A DNA stretch of 64,000 nt from JANRLT01 sp041736895 (GCA_041736895.1 JBGSSS010000213.1:1-64000), one strand, 5' to 3'. Counted from the stretch's first letter, positions 8,994 through 16,891 are shown. The notes: generated from the sequence alone by a model not told the origin. Made by a program: numbers and translations.

Positions 8994-9776
8994 GTGCTAG
9001 CAGAGGAACGGCGAACCCGATTGTTGGAGCTGGTTCGTCAGCGGGGATTTGCGTCCCTGCCCGAGCTGGTCGAGCAATTGCAGGTCTCGGAATCGACGAT
9101 TCGCCGCGACTTGGATTCGTTGGAAGAGGCTGGCACCGCGCGGCGAACGCACGGCGGCGTCTTCTACACCGGCCAATCGCCAGTGCTGCCGCACTTCGAG
9201 GAGCGTCAGCCCGAGAATTGGGCGCAGAAGCAAGCGATCGCGGATCGCACGGCGGAGCTGATTCAAACCGGTGACACGCTGCTACTCGACGGCGGCACGA
9301 CGACGTACGAAGTCGCGCGGCGCTTGGTCGGGCGAGCACTGCAGATCGTGACCAACTCGTTGCCCGTCGCGAACTTGTTCGCGTCGAGTCCGCAAACCGA
9401 TTTGGTGTTGCTGGGAGGATACATTTACCCGCGCACGGGCGTATCGGTTGGGCCTTATACCAATGACATGCTCAAGCAACTCAACGTTCGCAAAACGATC
9501 TTGAGTGTCGCGGGCATCACGGAGCGCGGGTACTTCAACAGCAATTTGCTGTTGGTCGAGACCGAACGAGCGATGATGGCGGCGGCTGACGAAGTCATCG
9601 TCGTCGCCGACAGCACGAAATTTGGGAAGCAAAGTTTGGCGTTGATCAGTCCGCTGTCTGAGGCCAAGTTCCTCGTGGCGGATCAGGGGCTGAGCAACGA
9701 TTGGGAAAACAAAATTCGCAATGCCGGAGTCCATGTGATTCTAGGCGATGCAGCAAAACACGCCGTAGGTCATTGA
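8994..9776 (+). CDS. DeoR-family transcriptional regulator of the BMC operon
   Basis: 260 residues, GTG start at 8994 with GAGG about 8 nt upstream. The N-terminus RRTRLLELVRQRGFASLPEL leads into the DeoR helix-turn-helix, VSESTIRRDLDSLEEAG (residues ~29-45), with RRTHGG after it. Residues ~80-250 form the sugar-phosphate isomerase-like sensor domain (DTLLLDGGTTTYEVARRL, NSLPVANLF, LGGYIYPRTGVSVG). DeoR repressors typically respond to phosphorylated sugars. It is the first gene of the operon, 3 nt before pduL, as in known PVM-type BMC loci, so it probably controls the compartment in response to a deoxy-sugar intermediate. Confidence 0.9.
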   Translation: MLAEERRTRLLELVRQRGFASLPELVEQLQVSESTIRRDLDSLEEAGTARRTHGGVFYTGQSPVLPHFEERQPENWAQKQAIADRTAELIQTGDTLLLDGGTTTYEVARRLVGRALQIVTNSLPVANLFASSPQTDLVLLGGYIYPRTGVSVGPYTNDMLKQLNVRKTILSVAGITERGYFNSNLLLVETERAMMAAADEVIVVADSTKFGKQSLALISPLSEAKFLVADQGLSNDWENKIRNAGVHVILGDAAKHAVGH

Positions 9777-9779
9777 TTT

Positions 9780-10463
9780 ATGAGCACTACCCTCGATCGA
9801 CAACTGGTGGAACGCATTGTGCGCGAGATTGTTCTCGCGCGCGGCAGTGCTCCGCCGCAAACGCCGAAGCTGATCGTCAGCATCTCGGCCCGGCATTGCC
9901 ATCTGACCGACGAACACGTCGAGATTCTCTTTGGCAAAGGCCGCAAGCTGACGCCGCACAAGAACCTCTACCAAGACGGTTTTTATGCCGCTGAAGAAAC
10001 CGTCATGATCGTCGGTCCGAACAAGCGCAAGATGCTGCCGACGGTGCGCGTCCTTGGCCCGACACGCAAAGCGAGCCAAGTTGAGTTGGCCTTTACCGAT
10101 GCGATTTCCCTCGGCGTCGATCTGCCGGTCAAAGCGAGCGGCGACATCAAGGGAACGCCAGGTTGTATCCTGGTCGGGCCGGCGGGTGTCGTCGAACTGC
10201 AGGAAGGCCTGATTCGCGCCGAACGCCACGTTCACATGCACAACGATCACGCCAAGTTTTACGGCGTGAAAAACGGCGATCGGATGAATCTCCGCATCGT
10301 TTCGGCTTCGTGCAGCACCGTGTTCGAAAACCTGTTAGTGCGGGCCGATGCGACGAGCAAGCTCGAAGTTCACATCGACACCGACGAAGGCAACGCCGCG
10401 GATCTCGATCACGCGACGCATGTCGAACTCGAAAAGCAGCACGCCTGCGGTTGCCAGAAGTAA
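9780..10463 (+). CDS. pduL: PduL-type phosphate acyltransferase (BMC cargo)
   Basis: 227 residues. PduL converts an acyl-CoA and phosphate to acyl-phosphate, recycling CoA inside the shell. Two PduL beta-barrel repeats are visible, each with the histidine motifs that bind the zinc pair: SARHCHLTDEHVEILFG (residues ~39-55) and ERHVHMHNDHAKFYGV (~143-158), the second with a GDRMNLRI strand after it. The first ~20 residues (LDRQLVERIVREIVLARG) form an amphipathic helix of the encapsulation-peptide type. Spacing to the DeoR stop is 3 nt, so the two are cotranscribed. The C-terminus ends in a short CGC. Confidence 0.93.
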   Translation: MSTTLDRQLVERIVREIVLARGSAPPQTPKLIVSISARHCHLTDEHVEILFGKGRKLTPHKNLYQDGFYAAEETVMIVGPNKRKMLPTVRVLGPTRKASQVELAFTDAISLGVDLPVKASGDIKGTPGCILVGPAGVVELQEGLIRAERHVHMHNDHAKFYGVKNGDRMNLRIVSASCSTVFENLLVRADATSKLEVHIDTDEGNAADLDHATHVELEKQHACGCQK

Positions 10464-10470
10464 TGTTCCT

Positions 10471-10494
10471 GTAGCCAAGGACGTAAGTCCTTGG
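10471..10494. repeat. Intercistronic hairpin between pduL and the first BMC-H gene
   Basis: GTAGCCAAGGAC followed by its partner GTCCTTGG forms a tight hairpin of the same family as 2531-2582. It sits inside the operon, where it could stabilise or separate message segments. Confidence 0.6.
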
Positions 10495-10553
10495 ATGATC
10501 GTCTAACTGTTCAGATTCGGAGTTGTTTCCTTTTTTCTAAGTAGGAGTGTTTC

Positions 10554-10859
10554 ATGGCATTGGTGATGGAAGCGCTCGGCATGATCGAGACCAAGGGGTT
10601 TATCGCCCTGGTCGAAGCCAGCGATGCGATGTTGAAGGCCGCGAACGTCAAGTTTCTCGGTTGGGACAAGGTTGGCAGCGGACTCGTGACCGCGTTTGTC
10701 ACGGGCGATGTTGCCGCGGTCAAGGCCGCGACCGATGCGGGCGCCAGCGCCGCGGGTCGGATCGGCGAAGTTGTCAGTGTGCAGGTCATTCCGCGTCCGC
10801 ACGAAGACCTCGATGTCGTCCTGCCTGCCAAGGCTACCCGCGTTGGCGGCGCTGACTAA
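10554..10859 (+). CDS. BMC-H hexameric shell protein 1
   Basis: 101 residues, one Pfam-BMC domain (residues 4-82). ALGMIETKGFIALVEASDAM is the family's first strand-helix signature; the pore loop region is KVGSG, and HEDLDVVLP closes the domain. Hexamers of such proteins tile the flat facets of the compartment and their central pore passes substrates. A strong TAGGAG ribosome binding site lies 6-11 nt before the ATG, fitting high expression. The C-terminal extension (about 12 residues) is Ala/Gly rich. A second BMC-H gene follows 54 nt later. Confidence 0.96.
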   Translation: MALVMEALGMIETKGFIALVEASDAMLKAANVKFLGWDKVGSGLVTAFVTGDVAAVKAATDAGASAAGRIGEVVSVQVIPRPHEDLDVVLPAKATRVGGAD

Positions 10860-10884
10860 AGGCAAGTCAGCCAAATTCTTTCTT

Positions 10885-10913
10885 CTAACTCCTAACTCCT
10901 AGATTCTTCCCAC
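10885..10913 (+). promoter_or_regulatory. Repeated pyrimidine-rich leader before the second BMC-H gene
   Basis: CTAACTCCTAACTCCTAG followed by ATTCTTCC immediately precedes the ATG at 10914. A closely similar segment, CTAACTCCTTCCTCCTAG plus ATTCTTTCC, occurs at 14455-14484 directly before the second BMC-P gene. There is no good Shine-Dalgarno in either. The shared leader may be a translation or RNA-processing element; this is inference. Confidence 0.4.
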
Positions 10914-11183
10914 ATGAATACTGCAATCGGATTGATTGAAACCAAAGGTTTGATCGCGCTGGTCGAAGCGACCGACGCGATGGCCAAGGCGGCCAATGTT
11001 CAGATCGTCAAGCGCGTCTCGATCGGCGGCGGCTTGGTGACTACTGTCGTGACGGGCGATGTCGGCAGCGTTCGCGCGGCCGTCGAAGCTGGTTCGGCCG
11101 CCGCGTCGCAAGTCGGCGATCTCGTCGGCAGCCACGTGATTCCGCGTCCCGCCGAAGGGTTGAACCAAGCGTACTTCAGCTAA
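10914..11183 (+). CDS. BMC-H hexameric shell protein 2
   Basis: 89 residues, essentially one BMC domain without extension. AIGLIETKGLIALVEATDAM aligns with the first BMC-H; the pore loop differs (SIGGG instead of KVGSG), so the two hexamers should have different pore chemistry. HVIPRPAEGL ends the domain. Two BMC-H paralogues and no BMC-T protein is what PVM-type loci carry. Start at ATG 10914 preceded by a pyrimidine-rich leader rather than a clear ribosome binding site. Confidence 0.96.
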   Translation: MNTAIGLIETKGLIALVEATDAMAKAANVQIVKRVSIGGGLVTTVVTGDVGSVRAAVEAGSAAASQVGDLVGSHVIPRPAEGLNQAYFS

Positions 11184-11195
11184 CGCTATGCGAGT

Positions 11196-11280
11196 GTAGC
11201 TGAAGTCGTAAGACTTCAGCCGCGTCAGAAGTAATTGTAAGTCAGCTCTCGATCCTCCAAGGTCTCACGACCTTGGCTAC
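11196..11280. repeat. Intercistronic double palindrome before the kinase gene
   Basis: GTAGCTGAAGTCGTAAGACTTCAGC at 11196-11220 and an inverted partner unit, CCAAGGTCTCACGACCTTGGCTAC ending at 11280, flank about 36 nt. Same family as 2531-2582. It fills the 119 nt between a shell gene and the kinase gene, inside the operon. Confidence 0.7.
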
Positions 11281-11302
11281 ATTTGCCCCTCATGGATGAA
11301 CG

Positions 11303-12487
11303 ATGAAGATCCTGGTCGCCAATCTCGGTTCGACGAGTTTCAAGTATCGGCTGTATGACATGGCCGACGAACGGCAACTCGCACGCGGCGGTGTCGAGCG
11401 CATCGGCTCGGCCGAGAGCCGCTGCTTTGTCGAGATCGGCCGGCAACGGCGCGAGCTGACGATGCAGGTCCCGGACCACGCGGTGGCGGTGAGAGCGTGT
11501 TTGGATCAGTTGACCGATCCGAACGGTGGTTGCTTGAAGGATGCGAGCGAAGTCGCGGCGATCGGGTTCAAGGCGGTGCACGGCGGTATGTATAGCGGCG
11601 CACAGATCGTCACACATGACGTTCTGGCGGCAATGGCCGAAATGAATGCGGTCGCGCCTGCGCATAACCCGCCGTACATCGCGGCGATGCGGTTGTTGAG
11701 AGAGAAACTGCCCGAGGTTCCGTTGGTCGCGGCATTCGAGACCGGCTTTCATCAAACGATCGCCGATCACGCGCGGTACTACGCGGTTCCTTATGAATGG
11801 TCCGAGTCGGTGCAATTGAAGCGGTGGGGATTTCATGGCGCGAGCCATCGATTCATCGCCACGCGGACTGCGGAGCTGCTCGGCAGAAGCGATTTGCGAG
11901 TGATCTCATGCCACCTTGGCGGCTCGAATTCCTTGACGGCCATTCGTCATGGAAAGAGCGTCGCCAGCAGCATGGGCATGAGTCCGCAAACCGGGTTGCC
12001 GCAGAACAATCGCGTCGGAGACTTTGACCCGTTTGCATTGCCGCTGGTGATGCAGGCAACGGGCCAAACACTCGAGCAAGTTCTGCATCAACTGGCCGAG
12101 AAAAGCGGCCTTTTGGGGATTAGCGGATTGAGCGGCGACGTCCGTGATTTAGAAGAGGCAGCGGCGCAGGGCAATGCACGAGCGAAGCTGGCGCTTGATG
12201 TGTTTGTCGGTTCGATCCGGCATTACTTGGGTGCGTACCTAGTCGAGTTGGGCGGAGCCGATGCGATCGTTTTCACGGGCGGCATTGGCGAAAACAGCGT
12301 GCATGTTCGACACGGCGTGTGTGCGAACCTGAGCGAACTTGGGATCGTACTCGACGAGACTAAGAACGCGACCGCGAAGGGTGAAGTTTGTTTGAGTGCT
12401 CCGGAAAGCAAAACGCAAATCTGGATCATTCCGACGAATGAGGAAATCATCGTCGCGCGGCAGACGCAAGAATCTTTGCAAGGTTGA
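11303..12487 (+). CDS. ackA: Acetate/propionate kinase of the BMC operon
   Basis: 394 residues, the usual length for AckA/PduW. It makes ATP and a carboxylate from the acyl-phosphate produced by PduL. Signatures: VANLGSTSFKYRLYD at the N-terminus (usually NxGSSSxK), FHQTIAD and RRWGFHGASHRF-like KRWGFHGASHRF (residues ~173-184), HLGGSNS (~202-208), and FTGGIGENS (~324-332), the ASKHA nucleotide-binding motifs. No encapsulation peptide is evident, so it may work outside the shell. Preceded by a palindromic spacer within the operon. Confidence 0.92.
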   Translation: MKILVANLGSTSFKYRLYDMADERQLARGGVERIGSAESRCFVEIGRQRRELTMQVPDHAVAVRACLDQLTDPNGGCLKDASEVAAIGFKAVHGGMYSGAQIVTHDVLAAMAEMNAVAPAHNPPYIAAMRLLREKLPEVPLVAAFETGFHQTIADHARYYAVPYEWSESVQLKRWGFHGASHRFIATRTAELLGRSDLRVISCHLGGSNSLTAIRHGKSVASSMGMSPQTGLPQNNRVGDFDPFALPLVMQATGQTLEQVLHQLAEKSGLLGISGLSGDVRDLEEAAAQGNARAKLALDVFVGSIRHYLGAYLVELGGADAIVFTGGIGENSVHVRHGVCANLSELGIVLDETKNATAKGEVCLSAPESKTQIWIIPTNEEIIVARQTQESLQG

Positions 12488-12536
12488 AATTATCCGCCGA
12501 GGACATCGGCGGCTTTGTGAACAGGAATTGTTACCC

Positions 12537-12851
12537 ATGTTTATCGCCAAAGTTACCGGATCGGTTGTTTCGACGCACAAAGTCGAATCGATGGTCGGCC
12601 GCAAATTGCTCGTGGTTGAACCGTATCGATTGGATGAGTCGCGCGGCGCTCTGAAGACAACGGGGCGAACTTTTGTCGCCGTTGACACGATCGGGGCCGG
12701 CGAAGGGGAGTATGTTTTGATTTGCCAAGGTTCAAGTGCCCGCCTTACGCCTGAGACCAAGAACTTGCCCATCGATACGGTCATCATCGGGATTATCGAT
12801 AGCGTTCGTGTTGAGGAAGGCGAAGTCTTTAACCGCGAACGAAAAAGCTAA
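12537..12851 (+). CDS. BMC-P pentameric vertex protein 1 (EutN/CcmL family)
   Basis: 104 residues from the ATG at 12537. MFIAKVTGSVVSTHKVESMV and GRKLLVVEPYRLD are EutN/CcmL signatures, then VAVDTIGAGEGEYVLICQGSS and VIIGIIDSV complete the beta-barrel domain. Pentamers of this family cap the icosahedral vertices. The frame is open further upstream to 12396, but that stretch overlaps the kinase gene and has no homologous sequence. One of three BMC-P genes in this operon. Confidence 0.95.
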   Translation: MFIAKVTGSVVSTHKVESMVGRKLLVVEPYRLDESRGALKTTGRTFVAVDTIGAGEGEYVLICQGSSARLTPETKNLPIDTVIIGIIDSVRVEEGEVFNRERKS

Positions 12852-12927
12852 GCACGATGTCGCGTGAACCGAAGGCTGACGCCATCGGCTCGAAAGTCTC
12901 TGAACCACTGAGCAGTTACTGAATTTC

Positions 12928-14379
12928 ATGCAAACACAAGAAGCCCTAGTCCAAACGATCGTCCAACAAGTCCTCCGCGAGCTCAACGGCTCGGGCGTGC
13001 AGACGAATGCCTTTGCCGGCGGCAAGCAGAAATACGCCGGTCGCTACGGCATTTTCACGAATGTCGATGAAGCGGTCGCCGCCGCAAGCGATGCCTTTGA
13101 CCAGTTGAGCGAGCGCACGCTGGCCGACCGCAAGCGGATCATCGACCACATCCGCCGGATTTCGATCGACAATTGCGTCGAACTAGGCACGATGGAAATG
13201 AACGAAACCAAGGTCGGCCGCCTCGTTCACAAAATCGAGAAGCTCAAAACACTCGGCGAGAAGACACCGGGTGTGGAATTCTTACGCAGCGAAGTCTTCA
13301 GCGGCGACTTTGGACTCGCCGTGATTGAACACGCTCCATTCGGCGTGATCGGGTGCATCACGCCGGTCACCCACTCGCTGCCCACGATCACTGGCAATGC
13401 CGTGAGCATGATCGCGGGCGGGAATTCGCTCGTCGTCAATCCGCATCCGAGCGGCAAGAAGGTCGCCGCCGAAGGCGTCCGCCGCTTTAACAAGGCGATC
13501 TACGACGATCTCGGCATTGATAATCTCATCAGTCTGATCGCCGAACCGACACTCGAAAGCGCTGATGCCATGTTTAAGCATCGCGGCGTCAAGTTGATTT
13601 GCGTCACCGGCGGCCCGGCTGTCGCAAAGGCGGCTCTTCAATCAAGCAAGCGTGCGGTCGTTGCTGGTCCGGGCAACCCGCCGGTCGTCGTCGATGAAAC
13701 GGCCGATCTCGACCGCGCGGCGCGTTGCATCATTCAAGGCGGAGCCTACGACAACAACTTGCTCTGCATCGCGGAGAAGGAAGTTTTCGTCGTCGCGAGC
13801 GTCATGGATCAACTTCTGGCCGCGATGGAACGAGCTGGCGCGGTTCGTTTGAATTCCGGCGAAATCTCGGCGCTGACGAGCAAGGCCATCACGAGTGTCG
13901 GCGAAGGTTCCCATAAGCACGACGTCGCGGCGAAAGATTACATCGGCCAAGACGCGGCGTTTCTTGCCCGTGCGATTGGTAAGAACATCGATCCCAAGGT
14001 GGAGTTGATCTTCGGCGAGACGGACGAACACAACCCGTTCGTTCCGGTCGAACAAATGATGCCGTTCATCCCGTTCGTGCGCTGCCGCGACGTTGACGAA
14101 GCGATCGCCAAGGCAAAGCACTACGAACATGGCTTCCGCCACACGGCGATCATTCACAGCCATAATGTCCGCAACATGACCAAGATGGGCCGCGCTCTCG
14201 ATACGACGCTCTTTGTGAAGAACGGCCCGTGCATGGCGGCGCTCGGGCTTGGCGGCGAAGGGTATTTGAGCTTCAGCATCGCGACTCCAACCGGCGAAGG
14301 CGTCACCACACCGCTGACGTTCACTCGCGAACGGCGCTGCTCGTTGATCGACGATTTACGGATTGTTGGGAAAGCGTGA
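12928..14379 (+). CDS. CoA-acylating aldehyde dehydrogenase (BMC signature enzyme)
   Basis: 483 residues, PduP/EutE-like. It oxidises the aldehyde (lactaldehyde or propionaldehyde) to acyl-CoA with NAD+. Residues 2-20 (TQEALVQTIVQQVLRELNG) form an amphipathic encapsulation helix. The Rossmann and catalytic regions are clear: HAPFGVIGCITPVTHSLPT (~131-149), VVNPHPSGKK (~170-179), VTGGPAVAKAA (~230-240), and the catalytic Cys in YDNNLLCIAEKEV (residue ~277). C-terminal FVKNGPCMAALGLGGEGY is typical of the acylating subclass. It is the core enzyme that defines the compartment's chemistry. Confidence 0.95.
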   Translation: MQTQEALVQTIVQQVLRELNGSGVQTNAFAGGKQKYAGRYGIFTNVDEAVAAASDAFDQLSERTLADRKRIIDHIRRISIDNCVELGTMEMNETKVGRLVHKIEKLKTLGEKTPGVEFLRSEVFSGDFGLAVIEHAPFGVIGCITPVTHSLPTITGNAVSMIAGGNSLVVNPHPSGKKVAAEGVRRFNKAIYDDLGIDNLISLIAEPTLESADAMFKHRGVKLICVTGGPAVAKAALQSSKRAVVAGPGNPPVVVDETADLDRAARCIIQGGAYDNNLLCIAEKEVFVVASVMDQLLAAMERAGAVRLNSGEISALTSKAITSVGEGSHKHDVAAKDYIGQDAAFLARAIGKNIDPKVELIFGETDEHNPFVPVEQMMPFIPFVRCRDVDEAIAKAKHYEHGFRHTAIIHSHNVRNMTKMGRALDTTLFVKNGPCMAALGLGGEGYLSFSIATPTGEGVTTPLTFTRERRCSLIDDLRIVGKA

Positions 14380-14391
14380 GTCGAGAATTCT

Positions 14392-14416
14392 CCTCGCGAT
14401 GCTACGCATCACGAGG
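14392..14416. repeat. Intercistronic hairpin after the aldehyde dehydrogenase gene
   Basis: CCTCGCGATGC and GCATCACGAGG pair imperfectly around a 3 nt loop, 12 nt after the stop. It lacks an immediate U-tract, so it is more likely a processing or stability element, or another small palindromic repeat, than a terminator. Confidence 0.45.
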
Positions 14417-14485
14417 CTTGAGTTGGCGCTGAACGAAGTCTTTTTCTAATCAATCTAACTCCTTCCTCCTAGATTCTTTCCCCTG

Positions 14486-14749
14486 ATGCAGCTCGCCCAA
14501 ATTGTCGGCCATGCGACCGCAACAGTAAAGCATCCCTCGATGCAGGGATGGAAGCTGTTGCTCGCGCAGCCGTACCTGATCGACGGCGTGACGCCGGATG
14601 GCGAAGTGGTGATCACGGTCGATAGTTTAGGCGCGGGCCGCGGCGAGTTGGTGGTGATTACGAGCGACGGTGCCGGAACGAAAGCTTTGATGAAGTCCGA
14701 CACGACGCCGGTGCGCTGGAGTGTCGCGGGTATTGTTGATCCACGTTAG
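14486..14749 (+). CDS. BMC-P pentameric vertex protein 2 (EutN/CcmL family)
   Basis: 87 residues. MQLAQIVGHATATVKHPSMQ and GWKLLLAQPYLIDG match the first half of the fold and VDSLGAGRGELVVITSDG the second. It is the shortest and least decorated of the three. The ATG at 14486 follows the pyrimidine-rich leader also seen before the second BMC-H gene. The next gene starts 6 nt after its stop, showing tight coupling with the unknown cargo gene. Confidence 0.95.
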   Translation: MQLAQIVGHATATVKHPSMQGWKLLLAQPYLIDGVTPDGEVVITVDSLGAGRGELVVITSDGAGTKALMKSDTTPVRWSVAGIVDPR

Positions 14750-14755
14750 GAATTG

Positions 14756-15475
14756 ATGAGCTACAGCGAGCAACAACTCGAGTCGATGGTTCGGCAAGTG
14801 CTGGAGCGGCTAGGCGCGCTTCAGCAGGGACCGAAGCCGGCCGATACGCCAAAGCCAACGGTTGTTGCTGCTCAACCAAACACGAACGGAAACCAAACGC
14901 TCAACTCGCGGGTCATCGGGACACGCGAGTTGGAAGTCGTGAAGCCCGAGACGAAGCGAGTGATCGTTCAGCGCGGCACGGTGGTAACCCCCGCCGCGCG
15001 AGATTGGCTGCGTGAGAAGAAGGTTGAACTCGCCTGGGCAACCAGCGGAAACATGCCGAAAACGCCGTTAAATGGCGGAAAAGCGACGGTTTCTGCGACG
15101 AAGCCAGCTACGCGGCAGATCGTCCTCGGACAAGCGGCGGCGAAGTTTGATGCTACGGCGTTGGTTCGGCAACTTGAGTCGCGCGGGTATACGGTGCAAC
15201 GTTTGGCACATGCCGGGTTGGAACAAGTCGCGCGCGAGTTGGCAACCGCCGCGGCGTTCGATGGGACCCCCGCTGTGTTGCTGACTGATCAACCGTGGGC
15301 TGCGGTCGTGGCCGCCAATCGCCATCCGTCGGCGCGAGCCGCCTGGGTGCGTGATCGCCGCGAAACGATCGCGGCTCAGCGCGAGGTGAACTTGAACCTG
15401 GCGATTGTCAGCGTGGCGGGGCAAAGTCCGCTTGGAATGTTGAACACGATTTTGCCGCTAATCGAAGCGAGCTGA
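14756..15475 (+). CDS. BMC cargo protein of unknown function with N-terminal encapsulation peptide
   Basis: 239 residues from ATG 14756, which has an AGGAATT ribosome binding site; TTG 14753 is an alternative. Residues 4-22 (EQQLESMVRQVLERLGALQ) are an encapsulation-peptide helix, followed by a Pro/Thr/Asn linker. Residues ~65-95 contain VVTPAARDWLREKKVEL, a TPxARD segment reminiscent of short motifs in EutQ/EutT-like proteins. The C-terminal half (about 120-239) ends with AAQREVNLNLAIVSVAG and resembles the RpiB/LacAB sugar-phosphate isomerase fold, apparently without an obvious catalytic Cys. These resemblances are my reading, not a search result. It is conserved in position in PVM-type loci, between two BMC-P genes. 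Confidence 0.8.
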   Translation: MSYSEQQLESMVRQVLERLGALQQGPKPADTPKPTVVAAQPNTNGNQTLNSRVIGTRELEVVKPETKRVIVQRGTVVTPAARDWLREKKVELAWATSGNMPKTPLNGGKATVSATKPATRQIVLGQAAAKFDATALVRQLESRGYTVQRLAHAGLEQVARELATAAAFDGTPAVLLTDQPWAAVVAANRHPSARAAWVRDRRETIAAQREVNLNLAIVSVAGQSPLGMLNTILPLIEAS

Positions 15476-15483
15476 GGATCAGC

Positions 15484-15508
15484 CGGGGACTTACGTCGCC
15501 CGGCTCAG
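15484..15508. repeat. Intercistronic hairpin, 'GCCGGG-gacttacgtc-CCCGGC' type
   Basis: GCCGGGGACTTACGTCGCCCGGC forms a GC-rich stem just after the unknown cargo gene and 20 nt before the third BMC-P gene. It resembles other 'cttacgtc' palindromes of the window and probably belongs to the same class of intergenic repeats. Confidence 0.5.
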
Positions 15509-15528
15509 GAAATTTACGAGAAACATCG

Positions 15529-15810
15529 ATGCGAATTGCCAAAGTCATTGGAACGGTGACGCTTTCGACCGCGCATGAAAGTCTGCGCGGGGGGAGCTAT
15601 CGCATCGTCGTGCCGCAATCGCTGAACAACTTGCGCGGCACGGACCTGACCGATGCGGAAGAATTGATCGCGTACGATGAGCTCGGCTCAGGGATGCAAA
15701 GCTACATTGCCCTCAGCGAAGGGGGCGAAGCGGCGCAGCCTTTCAAACCGAACTACAAACCGGTCGATGCGTACTGCGCGGCGATTTTGGATCAAATTGT
15801 GATTGATTGA
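15529..15810 (+). CDS. BMC-P pentameric vertex protein 3 (EutN/CcmL family)
   Basis: 93 residues. MRIAKVIGTVTLSTAHESLR, GGSYRIVVPQ and YDELGSGMQSYIALSEGGEA follow the EutN/CcmL pattern; the ending AILDQIVID completes the fold. It is more divergent than the other two in the middle (SLNNLRGTDLTDAEELIA). Three different BMC-P paralogues in one operon suggests mixed or alternative vertices, as described for PVM-type compartments. An 89 nt gap with a small palindrome (CCAAGGGA/TCCCTTGG, near 15823-15843) precedes the aldolase. Confidence 0.94.
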   Translation: MRIAKVIGTVTLSTAHESLRGGSYRIVVPQSLNNLRGTDLTDAEELIAYDELGSGMQSYIALSEGGEAAQPFKPNYKPVDAYCAAILDQIVID

Positions 15811-15899
15811 TACTGAAATTATCCAAGGGAGTGAATCCCTTGGCTTTGCATAGCAAGCGAACTTTCAACGACTAACGAGTTTCCCCGAGAGAACTGACC

Positions 15900-16823
15900 A
15901 TGAACTTGATGCAACTGAAAGAAGAAATCTGCGACATTGGCCGCCGCTTGTACAACAAGGGCTTTGCTGCGGGCAACGATGGCAATATCAGCTACCGCCT
16001 GAACGAGAAGGAAGTCCTCTGCACGCCGACGATGATTTCGAAGGGCTTCATGAAGCCTTCGGATCTTTGCATCGTTGACATGGACGGCAATCAGATCAGC
16101 GGTCAGAAGAAACGCTCCAGCGAAATCCGCTTGCACCTGACAATCATGAAGGCTCGGCCCGAGCTCAAAAGCGTTGTCCACTGCCATCCGCCGCATGCGA
16201 CGGCCTTCGCGATCGCCCGCGAGCCGATTCCGCAATGCATTCTGCCCGAGGTCGAAGTTTTTCTCGGCGATGTGCCAATCACGAAATACGAAACGCCAGG
16301 CGACCAAAAGTTCGCTGACACGGTGCTGCCGTATGTGCACAAGTGCAACGTCATGATCCTAGCCAATCACGGGACGGTGAGCTTCGGCGAGAGCGTGGAA
16401 AAGGCCTACTGGTGGACCGAAATTCTCGATGCGTATTGCCGGATGCTGATGATGGCCAAGGATCTTGGCCGGGTGAATTATCTCGGCGAGCAAAAGTCGC
16501 GCGAGTTGTTGGATCTCAAAACTAAGTGGGGCTTCACGGACGCCCGACTCAGCAACGGGGCCGAAAACTGCGACATCTGCGCCAACGACGTTTTCCGCAG
16601 CAGTTGGCAGGACACGGGCGTCAGCCGCAAAGCGTTTGAGCCGCCGGAACCCATCAAGCCGTTCAACCCGAATGCTTCTTCGTCTAGCTCGAGCAGTGGG
16701 ATTCCTGTCGTTGTTGGTCCGAACACCGGCTCATCTGACTCGGCCGACAACCGCGGCACAAACGATCAAGAAGCACTCGTCAAGGCGATCACCGAACGTG
16801 TGCTCGCGGCACTGAACAAGTAA
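15900..16823 (+). CDS. Class II aldolase (fuculose/rhamnulose phosphate type) with C-terminal encapsulation peptide
   Basis: 307 residues, about 90 more than classical FucA. Residues 1-220 are the zinc aldolase: GFAAGNDGNISYRL (~21-34) binds phosphate, VVHCHPPHATAFA (~95-107) supplies zinc histidines, and NHGTVSFG (~157-164) follows. The expected reaction is cleavage of a deoxy-ketose 1-phosphate to DHAP plus lactaldehyde. The extra C-terminus holds a NCDICANDV cysteine pair (~222-230), a Ser-rich linker near 260, and a final helix DQEALVKAITERVLAALNK that fits an encapsulation peptide. This would carry the aldolase into the compartment so that lactaldehyde is released inside. Confidence 0.93.
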   Translation: MNLMQLKEEICDIGRRLYNKGFAAGNDGNISYRLNEKEVLCTPTMISKGFMKPSDLCIVDMDGNQISGQKKRSSEIRLHLTIMKARPELKSVVHCHPPHATAFAIAREPIPQCILPEVEVFLGDVPITKYETPGDQKFADTVLPYVHKCNVMILANHGTVSFGESVEKAYWWTEILDAYCRMLMMAKDLGRVNYLGEQKSRELLDLKTKWGFTDARLSNGAENCDICANDVFRSSWQDTGVSRKAFEPPEPIKPFNPNASSSSSSSGIPVVVGPNTGSSDSADNRGTNDQEALVKAITERVLAALNK

Positions 16824-16891
16824 TCGAGTTTCCAACGAGTTCAACTCCTTGGCTTAGGCAATCCATTCACTTCCAATTTAGATTTCGCATC

